Positions 1-5,408 are shown, counted from the stretch's first letter. The stretch is 5,781 nt of DNA from Hydrogenophaga sp. (GCA_020047875.1 JAIFNE010000016.1:1472-7252); one strand, 5' to 3'. The notes: generated from the letters alone by a model not told the origin. Made by a program: numbers and translations.

Positions 1-219
1 CAGCCGCCCCCCTTGCCCGACGGCAGCACCGCGCCGCGGCTGGAGTTTCGCGGCGAACAACTGCGGGTGTTCACCGAACCGCAGCGCCTGGTCTCTGAAC
101 TGCCGGTGACGGTGTTGCGCGGCCAGGACCGACTGCAATCGGACACGCTGGACTATGTGGACGCCGACCGGGTGGCGCTGATGCGCGGTCGGGTCAAGGT
201 TCAGCTCGCGCCGCGCTGA
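1..219 (+). CDS. lptC: LPS export periplasmic protein LptC, C-terminal fragment
   Basis: The frame is open from base 1 to a TGA at 217-219 and encodes about 72 residues; the N-terminus lies outside the window. The fragment reads as alternating short beta strands (LEFRGEQLRVF, SELPVTVLRGQDRL, TLDYVDADRVALMRGRVKVQL). This is the pattern of the last strands of the LptC/LptA beta-jellyroll, where phrases such as 'PVTVLRGQD...SDTLDYVD' and a closing 'GRVKV' are characteristic. LptC is a bitopic inner-membrane protein that receives lipopolysaccharide from LptBFG and passes it to LptA. The family call comes from this pattern alone. The next gene starts 25 bases downstream on the same strand, so the two may be cotranscribed. 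The TTG at 13 is only an internal codon, not a start. Confidence 0.72.
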   Translation, partial: QPPPLPDGSTAPRLEFRGEQLRVFTEPQRLVSELPVTVLRGQDRLQSDTLDYVDADRVALMRGRVKVQLAPR

Positions 220-244
220 CGCCTGTGCCCCTGCAGAACATGCC

Positions 245-1022
245 ATGAACACTTTTTCGACACCCCTGGTCTTCATCACCGGCGCCTCCAGCGGCATCGG
301 CCAGGCGCTGGCCGCGCGCTATGCCCAGGCCGGTTACCGGCTCGCCCTGGTGGCGCGCCGCACCGCCGATATGCAGGCCTGGGCCGACGCGCAAGGCCTG
401 GACGCAGGGCGCTGCCAGGTTTACGGGGCCGATGTCGCCGAGGTCCAGAGCATCGTTGCCGCAGCCCAGGCCTGCATCGCGGCCCAGGGCGTGCCCGATG
501 TGGTGATCGCCAACGCCGGGGTCAGCATCGGCATGGACACCGCCGAGCTGGAAGATCTGGCCGTGATGGCGCGCACCTTCGCCATCAACAACACTGGCGT
601 GGCCGCCACCTTCCACCCGTTCCTCGCGTCCATGCGCCAGCGCGGCAGCGGCACCCTGGTGGGGATTGCCAGCGTGGCCGCCATCCGCGGTCTGCCGGGC
701 CACGCCGCCTACTGCGCCAGCAAGGCTGCGGTGGTGGCCTACTGCGAAAGCCTGCGCGGCGAGTTGCGCGGCTCGGGCGTGGCGGTGGTCACTCTGCTGC
801 CGGGCTATGTCGACACGCCGCTGCATGCCCTTCCTGCTGAGTGCCGAGGTCTTTGCCGACCGGGCGTTCGCCGCGATCGGCGCGCAGGCCAGTTATCGCG
901 TGATTCCTTGGCAGATGGGCGTGGTGGCCAAGCTGCTGCGCTTGCTGCCCAACCCCTGGTTCGATCGCCTGTTGGTCGGCCGCGCGCGCAAGCCGCGCCA
1001 GCCGGCCACGCCGCCGGTTTGA
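245..1022 (+). pseudogene. Short-chain dehydrogenase/reductase (SDR), frameshifted near position 823
   Basis: This is a classical SDR oxidoreductase (Rossmann fold, NAD(P)H-dependent) of unknown substrate. The start is ATG at 245, with only a weak Shine-Dalgarno. Visible motifs are the nucleotide-binding TGASSGIG (residues 12-19), NAG (90-92), catalytic Ser143, and the YxxxK pair Tyr156/Lys160, followed by LLPGYVDTPL. Just after this the frame is lost, near 820-828. The original frame runs on as unrelated Arg-rich sequence to 1063. The family-like C-terminus (MPFLLSAEVFADRAF, then SYRVIPWQMGVVAKLLRLLP) continues in another frame from about 825 to the TGA at 1020-1022. About seven residues usually present between TPL and MPF also seem to be missing, which suggests a deletion of about 20 bases. 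The catalytic core is intact, but the substrate-binding C-terminus is lost unless the shift is a sequencing or assembly error. The gene follows lptC and precedes sbtA. Confidence 0.85.
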
Positions 1023-1055
1023 CGCTGAGCGCGCCCCCCTTCTGGCTGCTGACCC

Positions 1056-2012
1056 ATGATTGACGTTGTTGTCCTGTTTTTTCTGCTCGGCCTGTTCGCG
1101 CGCCTCGTCAAGAGCGATCTGCGCCTGCCCGAGGCGCTGTACGAAACCCTGTCCATCTACCTGCTGTTGGCGATTGGACTGAAAGGCGGCATCGAGCTCA
1201 GCAAGCAGCCGATGCTGGCGCTCTTGCCGCAAATGTTGGCCTGCATGGCGCTGGGCTTTGCGATTCCGTTTGTGTTGACACCGTTGCTGCGCCTGCTCGG
1301 CCTGTCCCGGGTCGACGCTGCCTCGCTCGCCGCACACTACGGCTCGGTGAGCGTGGTCACGTTTGCGGTGGCCAGCGCCTATCTGGTGGCCCAGGGCGAG
1401 CCAGCAGAATCGCACGCAGCGCTCTGGGTGGCCATCATGGAGGCGCCCGGCATCGTGGCTGGCATCCTGCTCGCGCGGCTCGGTAACCGCGGCCAGGACG
1501 GCCGGCCCGCGCCGCGCATCGCCTGGGGCGAGCTGGCGCACGACGTGTTTCTGGGCAAGTCGGTGCTGCTGCTGGCCGGCGGGCTGCTGATTGGCGCGGT
1601 GATGGGCGAGGCCGGCACCGCGCCGATTGCCCCTGTGTTCATGGCGCCGTTCAAAGGCGTGCTGGCGCTGTTCCTGCTGGAACTGGGGCTGGTGGCGGGC
1701 GGGCGGCTGGGTGAGCTCAAGCGTTACGGCGTGCGGCTGGTGGGTTTTGCGCTGCTGATCCCGCCGGTGCTGGCCCTGGCCGGGGCGCTCACCGGGTTGG
1801 CCCTGGGCCTGTCCACCGGTGGCATCGCTATTTTGGCCACGCTGGCGGCCAGCGCGAGCTACATCGCCGCCCCCACCGCCATGCGCATGGCGGTGCCCGA
1901 AGCCAATGCGGCGCTGTCCATCACCGCGGCGCTGGGAATCACCTTTCCGTTCAACATCGTGCTGGGCGTGCCGCTCTACCTAGAACTGGCGCGCTGGCTG
2001 CAAAGGCTTTGA
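1056..2012 (+). CDS. sbtA: Sodium-dependent bicarbonate transport family permease (SbtA-like)
   Basis: The product is a 318-residue, very hydrophobic inner-membrane protein with about ten predicted transmembrane segments; the first, VVVLFFLLGLFARLV, begins at residue 4. Family hallmarks are the N-terminal RLPEALYETLSIYLLLAIGLKGG (residues 23-45, in parts), the AHYGSVSVVTF segment (93-103), and the C-terminal SASYIAAPTAMR with PEAN following (266-277 and on). These are landmarks of the SbtA/DUF897 family, whose cyanobacterial members are high-affinity Na+/HCO3- symporters. At 318 residues it is shorter than cyanobacterial SbtA (about 370), as expected for proteobacterial forms. ATG 1056 is chosen because the family begins with a short polar tip and then TM1; it lies 33 bases after the restored SDR stop. 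The stop is 6 bases before the PII-like gene, so the two are probably cotranscribed and partners. Transport of bicarbonate is inferred from family, not shown. Confidence 0.88.
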   Translation: MIDVVVLFFLLGLFARLVKSDLRLPEALYETLSIYLLLAIGLKGGIELSKQPMLALLPQMLACMALGFAIPFVLTPLLRLLGLSRVDAASLAAHYGSVSVVTFAVASAYLVAQGEPAESHAALWVAIMEAPGIVAGILLARLGNRGQDGRPAPRIAWGELAHDVFLGKSVLLLAGGLLIGAVMGEAGTAPIAPVFMAPFKGVLALFLLELGLVAGGRLGELKRYGVRLVGFALLIPPVLALAGALTGLALGLSTGGIAILATLAASASYIAAPTAMRMAVPEANAALSITAALGITFPFNIVLGVPLYLELARWLQRL

Positions 2013-2018
2013 GTCACC

Positions 2019-2321
2019 ATGGAAAAACACGCGCGCACCCTGTTGGTGGTGATCTCTGAAGCGGCTTTGGAGAAGCGCCTGGTCGCCGACAGCCTGCGCC
2101 TGGGCGCGCAGGGCTACACGGTGCACGACGTGCGTGGGGGCAGCCGGCTCAGCACCCGAGAAGCACTGTGGGAGGCGGATCGAAGCATCGAGATGAAGCT
2201 GATCTGTACGCCCGAGGTGGCCGAGGCCATTGCGCGCCACGTCATGGACAGCTACGCGCCGCATTACAGCCTCACGCTGTTTTTTGCCGGCGTTGAGGTG
2301 TTGCGCCCTGAGAAGTACTGA
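2019..2321 (+). CDS. PII-like regulatory protein, SbtB type
   Basis: The product is a small 100-residue soluble protein with the PII/GlnB-like ferredoxin fold pattern: beta strand TLLVVIS (7-13), helix with LEKRLVADSLRLGAQGYTV (17-35), T-loop region DVRGGSRLSTREALWEADRSI (37-57, in parts), strand EMKLIC (58-63), helix PEVAEAIARHVMDSY (65-79) and strand SLTLFFAGVEVL (84-95). The T-loop lacks the YRG uridylylation motif of GlnB/GlnK, so this is not a canonical nitrogen PII. SbtB proteins bind adenine nucleotides, form trimers and control SbtA. The 6-base spacing from the sbtA-like gene is the main reason for calling it SbtB-type. The cysteine-containing C-terminal extension of cyanobacterial SbtB is absent; the protein ends RPEKY. 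The start is ATG 2019. Confidence 0.78.
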   Translation: MEKHARTLLVVISEAALEKRLVADSLRLGAQGYTVHDVRGGSRLSTREALWEADRSIEMKLICTPEVAEAIARHVMDSYAPHYSLTLFFAGVEVLRPEKY

Positions 2322-2332
2322 GCCACCGCGAC

Positions 2333-2369
2333 GGGATGCGAGGCACCCCCTCGCTCACGTCGCATTCCC
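2333..2369. repeat. Inverted repeat downstream of the PII-like gene
   Basis: GGGATGCGA (2333-2341) can pair with TCGCATTCCC (2360-2369) with one bulged base. A competing hairpin, GCGAGG (2338-2343) with CCTCGC (2349-2354), has a five-base loop. No T-tract follows, so it is not a clear intrinsic terminator. It may be mRNA 3'-end structure or a degenerate relic of the GC-rich repeat found at 4051 and 5117, sharing only CCCCTCGCT with the former copy. Confidence 0.4.
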
Positions 2370-2409
2370 TCCAATGCCTGAGTCGCCACCCGCGCCGCAA
2401 ACAGACAAC

Positions 2410-2442
2410 AAAAAAGCCCCGAGGCAATGCCTGGGGGCTTTT
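2410..2442 (-). terminator. Rho-independent terminator of the RRM gene, probably bidirectional
   Basis: AAAAGCCCC (2412-2420) pairs with GGGGCTTTT (2434-2442). The stem continues past one G/G mismatch through AGGC/GCCT (2422-2425 with 2429-2432) around an AAT loop. Read leftward, the hairpin is followed by six T (the A run at 2410-2415), an ideal terminator 37 bases beyond the RRM stop codon. Read rightward it ends in four T, so it may also stop transcription from sbtA and the PII-like gene. Confidence 0.87.
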
Positions 2443-2478
2443 GCGTCAGCCGGCAAATAGCCGGCTTGGACGGAAAGA

Positions 2479-2892
2479 TCAGTAGCCGCCGCGGCCACCG
2501 CCGCCACCACCACCGTCACGACGGCCACCGCCGCCGTAGGGGCTGCGGAAACCGCCTTCGCCACCGCCACCGCCGCCAAAACCACCACCACCGCCGCCGC
2601 CGCCACGTGGGCCGCCGAAGCCGCCGGTGCGCGGAGGACGCGCTTCCATCGGACGGGCTTCGTTCACCACCAGGCTACGACCGCCCAGCGATTGACCGTT
2701 CATGCCTTCAACAGCGGCCTGTGCTTCGGCATCGCTGCCCATTTCGACAAAGCCGAAACCTTTTGAGCGGCCGGTATCACGCTCCATCATGACCTTGGCG
2801 CTGTTCACAACGCCATAGGCGCTGAACGATTGCTGCAGGTCTTCGTCGCGCACGGTGTAGGGCAGGTTGCCCACGTACAGTTTGTTGCCCAT
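2479..2892 (-). CDS. Glycine-rich RRM RNA-binding protein
   Basis: The product has 137 residues. An N-terminal RNA recognition motif (about 3-80) carries RNP2 LYVGNL (5-10) and RNP1 KGFGFVEM (44-51), with RDTGRSKGFGFVEM around it, followed by a Gly/Arg/Phe-rich tail (about 88-137) ending GRGGY. This is the architecture of bacterial Rbp/cold-inducible glycine-rich RNA-binding proteins, which bind single-stranded RNA in the cytoplasm and are often cold-induced. Several cyanobacterial and betaproteobacterial relatives are known, but their targets are mostly unidentified. The start is ATG 2892-2890, because MGNKLYVGNL is the family N-terminus and AGGAG lies 8 bases upstream. The open frame extends to 2979, but those residues do not fit the family. 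It is convergent with the sbtA pair and divergent from metX, with its own terminator. The low-complexity tail gives strongly skewed glycine codons. Confidence 0.94.
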   Translation of the reverse strand: MGNKLYVGNLPYTVRDEDLQQSFSAYGVVNSAKVMMERDTGRSKGFGFVEMGSDAEAQAAVEGMNGQSLGGRSLVVNEARPMEARPPRTGGFGGPRGGGGGGGGFGGGGGGEGGFRSPYGGGGRRDGGGGGGGRGGY

Positions 2893-2900
2893 GGTTGGGA

Positions 2901-2905
2901 CTCCT
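2901..2905 (-). promoter_or_regulatory. Ribosome-binding site of the RRM gene
   Basis: On the minus strand AGGAG lies 8 bases before ATG 2892. This fixes the start there rather than at the upstream in-frame ATG near 2979. Confidence 0.8.
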
Positions 2906-2986
2906 AATAACACTGAGGAAAATAGCGATGGAGCCCCGTTAGCAAACAAAACCTGTAGCACGCGAAACCAACCGATCACTTGTCAT

Positions 2987-3008
2987 GCGGGCCTTTTAAG
3001 GCGCCCGC
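2987..3008. repeat. Hairpin in the RRM gene upstream region
   Basis: GCGGG (2987-2991) pairs with CCCGC (3004-3008), and CCTT (2992-2995) with AAGG (2998-3001), leaving a two-base bulge on one side. The tip must open slightly because the central loop is short. It lies about 95-115 bases upstream of the RRM start, so it would be near the 5' end of a long leader if transcription begins near 3010. Its role is unknown. Confidence 0.45.
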
Positions 3009-3015
3009 GCCGGGG

Positions 3016-3021
3016 ATTATG
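3016..3021 (-). promoter_or_regulatory. Candidate -10 element for the RRM gene
   Basis: On the minus strand CATAAT matches the sigma70 -10 consensus in five of six positions. At 17-19 base spacing no good -35 is seen (CACTGC or TCACTG), so the promoter is tentative. It would give a 5' leader of roughly 115-120 bases, the kind of long leader seen on cold-shock genes. Confidence 0.3.
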
Positions 3022-3059
3022 CGCGCAATGTCGCCAGCGCAGTGACTATTTCTTTAGCT

Positions 3060-3078
3060 GCCCAGCGGCCCGCTGGGC
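3060..3078. repeat. Perfect 19-base palindrome in the RRM/metX divergent region
   Basis: GCCCAGCGG (3060-3068) and CCGCTGGGC (3070-3078) are perfect inverted arms around a single central C. It lies in the divergent intergenic region, upstream of both candidate promoters, so an operator is possible. With only one central base it would be a strained RNA hairpin, and it has no T-tract on either strand. Confidence 0.5.
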
Positions 3079-3171
3079 GCGATGCGCAATCACAACGGGC
3101 CCGCCGGGGGCATGCGATGCCGGTTTGCCCGGCAGCGGCGGGTCAGCAGACGCCCGATCTCGGCTTAAATC

Positions 3172-3177
3172 TATACT
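3172..3177 (+). promoter_or_regulatory. Candidate -10 element for the metX leader
   Basis: TATACT matches the -10 consensus in five of six positions and sits in the only AT-rich patch before metX. The -35 is poor: CAGACG at 3147-3152 with a 19-base spacer, or GACGCC at 17. A second possible promoter is TTGCGG (3203-3208 region) with TAATAC about 18 bases on. Transcription would start near 3184 or about 3235 respectively. Confidence 0.4.
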
Positions 3178-3183
3178 CTCCCC

Positions 3184-3287
3184 AGCGCCAATTTGTCCGG
3201 ATTGCGGGCGCTCTACAAATGCCGCTAATACGTTGTCCTGAAGGAAGAGACTCCCGGTCTCGCACCTTGTGGCACCGGGATTTTTTT
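3184..3287 (+). ncRNA. Candidate metX leader RNA or small RNA ending in a terminator
   Basis: About 100 bases lie between the TATACT element and a strong intrinsic terminator. Near the start, ATTTGT (about 3191) and ACAAAT (about 3214) form six-base inverted arms around an 18-base loop. Near the end, GAGAC (3247-3251) can pair with GTCTC (3257-3261), which overlaps and would block the left arm of the terminator. It could be an attenuating leader controlling metX or a free small RNA. I do not recognise it as a named SAM or SAH riboswitch, and the 5' end is a guess. Confidence 0.35.
3252..3287 (+). terminator. Intrinsic terminator/attenuator directly upstream of metX
   Basis: TCCCGGT (3252-3258) pairs perfectly with ACCGGGA (3274-3280), with a small inner CAC/GTG stem (3263-3265 with 3269-3271), and is followed by seven T (3281-3287). 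It ends only 34 bases before the metX start, so transcripts from upstream must either stop here or read through to express metX. Confidence 0.82.
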
Positions 3288-3308
3288 GCACAGGCCGTTT
3301 CTGTGCCC

Positions 3309-3315
3309 GAGGTGG
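3309..3315 (+). promoter_or_regulatory. Ribosome-binding site selecting the TTG start of metX
   Basis: GAGGTGG lies 6 bases before TTG 3322. This favours TTG 3322 over the TTG at 3286, which is inside the terminator T-tract. Confidence 0.65.
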
Positions 3316-3321
3316 ATTCCT

Positions 3322-4552
3322 TTGATCGTCACGCCCCAGACGCGCCATTTTGCCGAACCTCTGCCCTTGCAGAGCGGCGCGCTCCTGCCTGCCTACGAGC
3401 TGGTCTTTGAAACCTACGGCGTGCTCAATGCCGATCGCAGCAACGCGGTGCTGGTCTGCCACGCGCTCAATGCATCGCATCATGTAGCCGGCTGGTACGC
3501 CGATGCCAGCGGTCAGCCGCTGCCGCGCAGTGAAGGTTGGTGGAACAACATGATCGGCCCCGGCAAGCCGCTGGACACCAACCGGTTCTTTGTCATCGGC
3601 GTCAACAACCTGGGTTCGTGTTTTGGCTCCACCGGCCCGACCCACACCAACCCGGCAACGGGCGAGCCCTGGGGCGCCGACTTCCCGGTGGTCACGGTGG
3701 AAGACTGGGTGAACGCCCAGGCGCGGCTGCTCGATGCGCTGGGCATCCAGAAGCTGGCAGCGGTGATGGGCGGCAGCCTGGGCGGCATGCAAACGCTGTC
3801 GTGGACGCTGCAGTACCCCGACCGCGTGCGGCACGCGGTGGTGGTGGCCAGCGCGCCCAACCTCAACGCCGAGAACATTGCCTTCAACGAAGTGGCGCGC
3901 CGCGCCATCGTGACCGACCCCGATTTCCGTGGCGGCCACTATCTGCGCGAAGGCACGCTGCCGCGCCGCGGCCTGCGCATCGCCCGAATGATCGGACACA
4001 TCACGTACCTGAGCGACGACGTGATGAACGAGAAATTCGGCCGAAACCTGGCCCCCTCGCTCCCCGCTGCGCGTGGTTCGCTGCCCCAGGACCGGGAAGG
4101 GACCCGGTCCACGCCGGGTCCAGGGGCTGATCCGGCTTGGGGCGGCCCGGCGCCGGATCGCGCAGCTCCTATGACTGCCTACCGCTACTCGACGCAAGAC
4201 GTTGAGTTCCAGATCGAGAGCTACCTGCGCCACCAGGGCGACAAGTTCAGCGACTACTTCGACGCCAACACCTACCTGCTGATCACCCGCGCCCTCGACT
4301 ACTTCGATCCGGCGCGCGCGCATGGCGGACGCCTCAGTGCGGCGTTGGCGCGTGCCAGCGCCAAGTTCTTGCTGGTCAGCTTCACCACCGACTGGCGCTT
4401 CTCGCCCGCGCGCAGCCGCGAAATCGTCAAGGCGCTGCTGGAGAATCGGCGCGAAGTGAGCTACGCCGAGATCGACGCGCCGCACGGACACGATGCTTTC
4501 GGCGGTGCGCGCCTATTTCGAACACACCGTGGCGCAGGGGATCACCGCATGA
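3322..4552 (+). CDS. metX: Homoserine O-acetyltransferase MetX, with in-frame repeat insert and C-terminal frameshift
   Basis: An alpha/beta-hydrolase enzyme that acylates homoserine (acetyl-CoA donor; some proteobacterial MetX enzymes use succinyl-CoA) in methionine synthesis, in the cytoplasm. Numbering from TTG 3322, the family N-terminus HFAEPLPLQSG starts at residue 9. The oxyanion segment NNLGSCFGSTGP, nucleophile elbow GGSLGG with Ser152, FTTDWRFSP with Asp357 and GHDAF with His390 give a complete catalytic triad. Two oddities are seen. Residues about 244 to 286 (bases 4051-4179), between MNEKFGR and YRYSTQD, are a Pro/Gly/Ala/Arg-rich insert encoded largely by a dispersed repeat. After GHDAF (base 4500) the usual LLDDARYH-like segment is missing and the frame changes; the expected ending AVRAYFEHTVAQGITA is read from 4502 to the TGA at 4550-4552. 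As written, the frame instead runs into metW and stops at 4752. The triad survives, so residual activity is conceivable. Confidence 0.9.
4051..4160 (+). repeat. GC-rich dispersed repeat, copy 1, inside metX
   Basis: A 29-base block at 4126-4154 is identical to 5161-5189, and after one mismatch the next five bases also match. The left part (from GCCCCCTCGCT at 4051 to GGTTCGCTGCCCC, ending 4087) resembles the left part of the second copy with substitutions. Internal structure: GATCCGG (4129-4135) pairs with CCGGATC (4153-4159). Positions 4088-4122 hold extra inverted repeats absent from copy 2. The family resembles the structured intergenic repeats common in Comamonadaceae; that comparison is from memory. 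It keeps the metX frame open. Confidence 0.82.
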
Positions 4553-5110
4553 CCGAAGCCAGCGTGATGCACAGCATTGCCCGTCTTGTGCCCCGTGGCG
4601 CGCGCGTGCTCGATCTGGGCTGTGGCGACGGCGCCCTCATGGCCCATCTGCAGGCCACGCGCGATTGCACCGGCTATGGGGTGGAGATTGACGACGCCAA
4701 GGTGCTCGCCTGCATTGCAGCTCAACCTCGAAGACGGTCTGGCGGTGTTTGAGGACGGCTCGTTTGACATCGTCTTGCAGATCGACACCCTGCAACACCT
4801 GCGCAACGCCAAAACCATGCTGCGCGAGACCGCGCGCGTGGGCCGCACCGGGGTGGTGGCTTTTCCCAACTTTGCGCACTGGCCGAACCGCCTGGCGGTG
4901 CTGCAGGGCCGCATGCCGGTCACCAAGCGCCTGCCCTACCAGTGGTTCGACACGCCCAACATCCGCGTCGGCACCTACGCCGATTTCGAGGTGCTGGCGC
5001 GCAGTTGCGGCCTGCGGGTGGACGACAGCTTTGGCCTGCATGAAGGCCAGGAGGTCCGCCGCCTGCCCAACCTGCTGGCGAGCACCGCGGTGTTCAAATT
5101 CAGCAACTGA
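4549..5110 (+). pseudogene. metW: Methionine biosynthesis protein MetW, frameshifted near position 4716
   Basis: A SAM-dependent-methyltransferase-fold protein paired with MetX across proteobacteria; its role is to support MetX function in methionine synthesis. ATG 4549 overlaps the metX stop (ATGA), the usual arrangement. The N-terminal part has the SAM motif VLDLGCGDG (residues 20-28) and TGYGVEIDD. The frame breaks after VLACI. Continuing in the original frame gives AAQPRRRSGGV and a stop at 4752. The remaining family sequence, QLNLEDGLAVFEDGSFDIV, then LQHLRNA, PNFAHWPNR and LPYQWFDTPNIRVGT, lies in another frame from about 4718 to the TGA at 5108-5110. The RGVNV-like strand expected between ACI and QLNL is missing, about 20 bases by family comparison. 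If real, MetW is inactive. Confidence 0.88.
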
Positions 5111-5116
5111 GGGATG

Positions 5117-5216
5117 GCCCCCACGCTTCGCCGCTTCGCGGGTCGCTGCCCCCCGAGGGAGCTGATCCGGCTTGGGGCGGCCCGGCGCCAGATCGTAGCC
5201 CCCACGCTTCGCGTGG
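5117..5216 (+). repeat. GC-rich dispersed repeat, copy 2, between metW and the riboswitch
   Basis: It begins 7 bases after the metW stop. It contains CCGC-TTC-GCGG (5131-5141), GCT...AGC with CCC/GGG (5145-5162), and the 29-base block 5161-5189 shared with metX. A 15-base word, GCCCCCACGCTTCGC, occurs at both 5117-5131 and 5198-5212. The second occurrence forms a perfect hairpin CCACGC-TTC-GCGTGG (5202-5216). There is no T-tract. It may serve as the metW transcript end. Confidence 0.85.
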
Positions 5217-5221
5217 TCGTC

Positions 5222-5227
5222 TACACT
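5222..5227 (+). promoter_or_regulatory. Candidate -10 element for the riboswitch/GDT1 transcript
   Basis: TACACT lies just upstream of the riboswitch, so transcription would begin near 5233. Any -35 would fall around 5199-5204, inside the repeat, and does not resemble consensus. Confidence 0.35.
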
Positions 5228-5235
5228 CCACGCTC

Positions 5236-5408
5236 ACCCGTCATGGGGGAGTAGCCGCCTTGCACCTTGCAGGGGACCGCGTCAACACACTTGGCCCTCA
5301 CGGCCATGGCGCGGTCAGCACCAGCTTGGCAAGACCTGTGACCACAATGCCTCCGGTAGGGCCGGGGTCGCGTTGTGGTCGTTCATCTGGTCTGGCCCGA
5401 GGAAACCC
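5236..5408 (+). promoter_or_regulatory. yybP-ykoY manganese riboswitch
   Basis: Conserved landmarks appear in order: GGGGGAGTAGC (5245-5255), GTCAACACACTTG (5281-5293), GGCAAGACC (5328-5336), GGGTCGCG (5365-5372) and TCTGGCCCGAGGAAACC (5391-5407). Helices fit: GACCGCG (5275-5281) with CGCGGTC (5310-5316), GGCC with GGCC around a CTCAC loop (5293-5305), and GACCACAA (5340-5347) with TTGTGGTC (5373-5380). This class binds Mn2+ and switches on Mn-export genes. The GAGGAA ribosome-binding site (5399-5404) of the next gene lies in its 3' strand, which points to translational control. Outer boundaries are approximate. Confidence 0.92.

Noticed and set aside
194..826. Minus-strand open frame opposite the SDR gene
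   Set aside because: The + strand shows clear SDR motifs; the minus frame is low-complexity Ala/Gly/His and has no recognisable domain.
789..1541. Minus-strand open frame across the SDR end and sbtA
   Set aside because: It is rich in Gln, Arg and His, typical of antisense reading of a GC-rich membrane-protein gene. sbtA on the + strand is convincing.
2427..2792. Plus-strand open frame opposite the RRM gene
   Set aside because: Its His/Arg-rich runs are the antisense of the glycine-rich tail. The RRM gene with RNP1, RNP2 and a ribosome-binding site is the real one.
3184..3287. metX leader as a SAM-II or SAH riboswitch
   Set aside because: The conserved landmarks I know for these classes are not visible, so it is reported only as an unclassified leader.
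3046..4491. Long minus-strand open frame opposite metX (481 codons)
   Set aside because: It is a shadow of the high-GC metX codons on the opposite strand, rich in Arg, His and Gln without a family pattern, and covers an intergenic region with promoter and terminator signals.
4051..5216. Repeat pair as a CRISPR array or insertion-sequence ends
   Set aside because: There are only two copies a kilobase apart, in direct orientation, with genes between, no regular spacers and no transposase.
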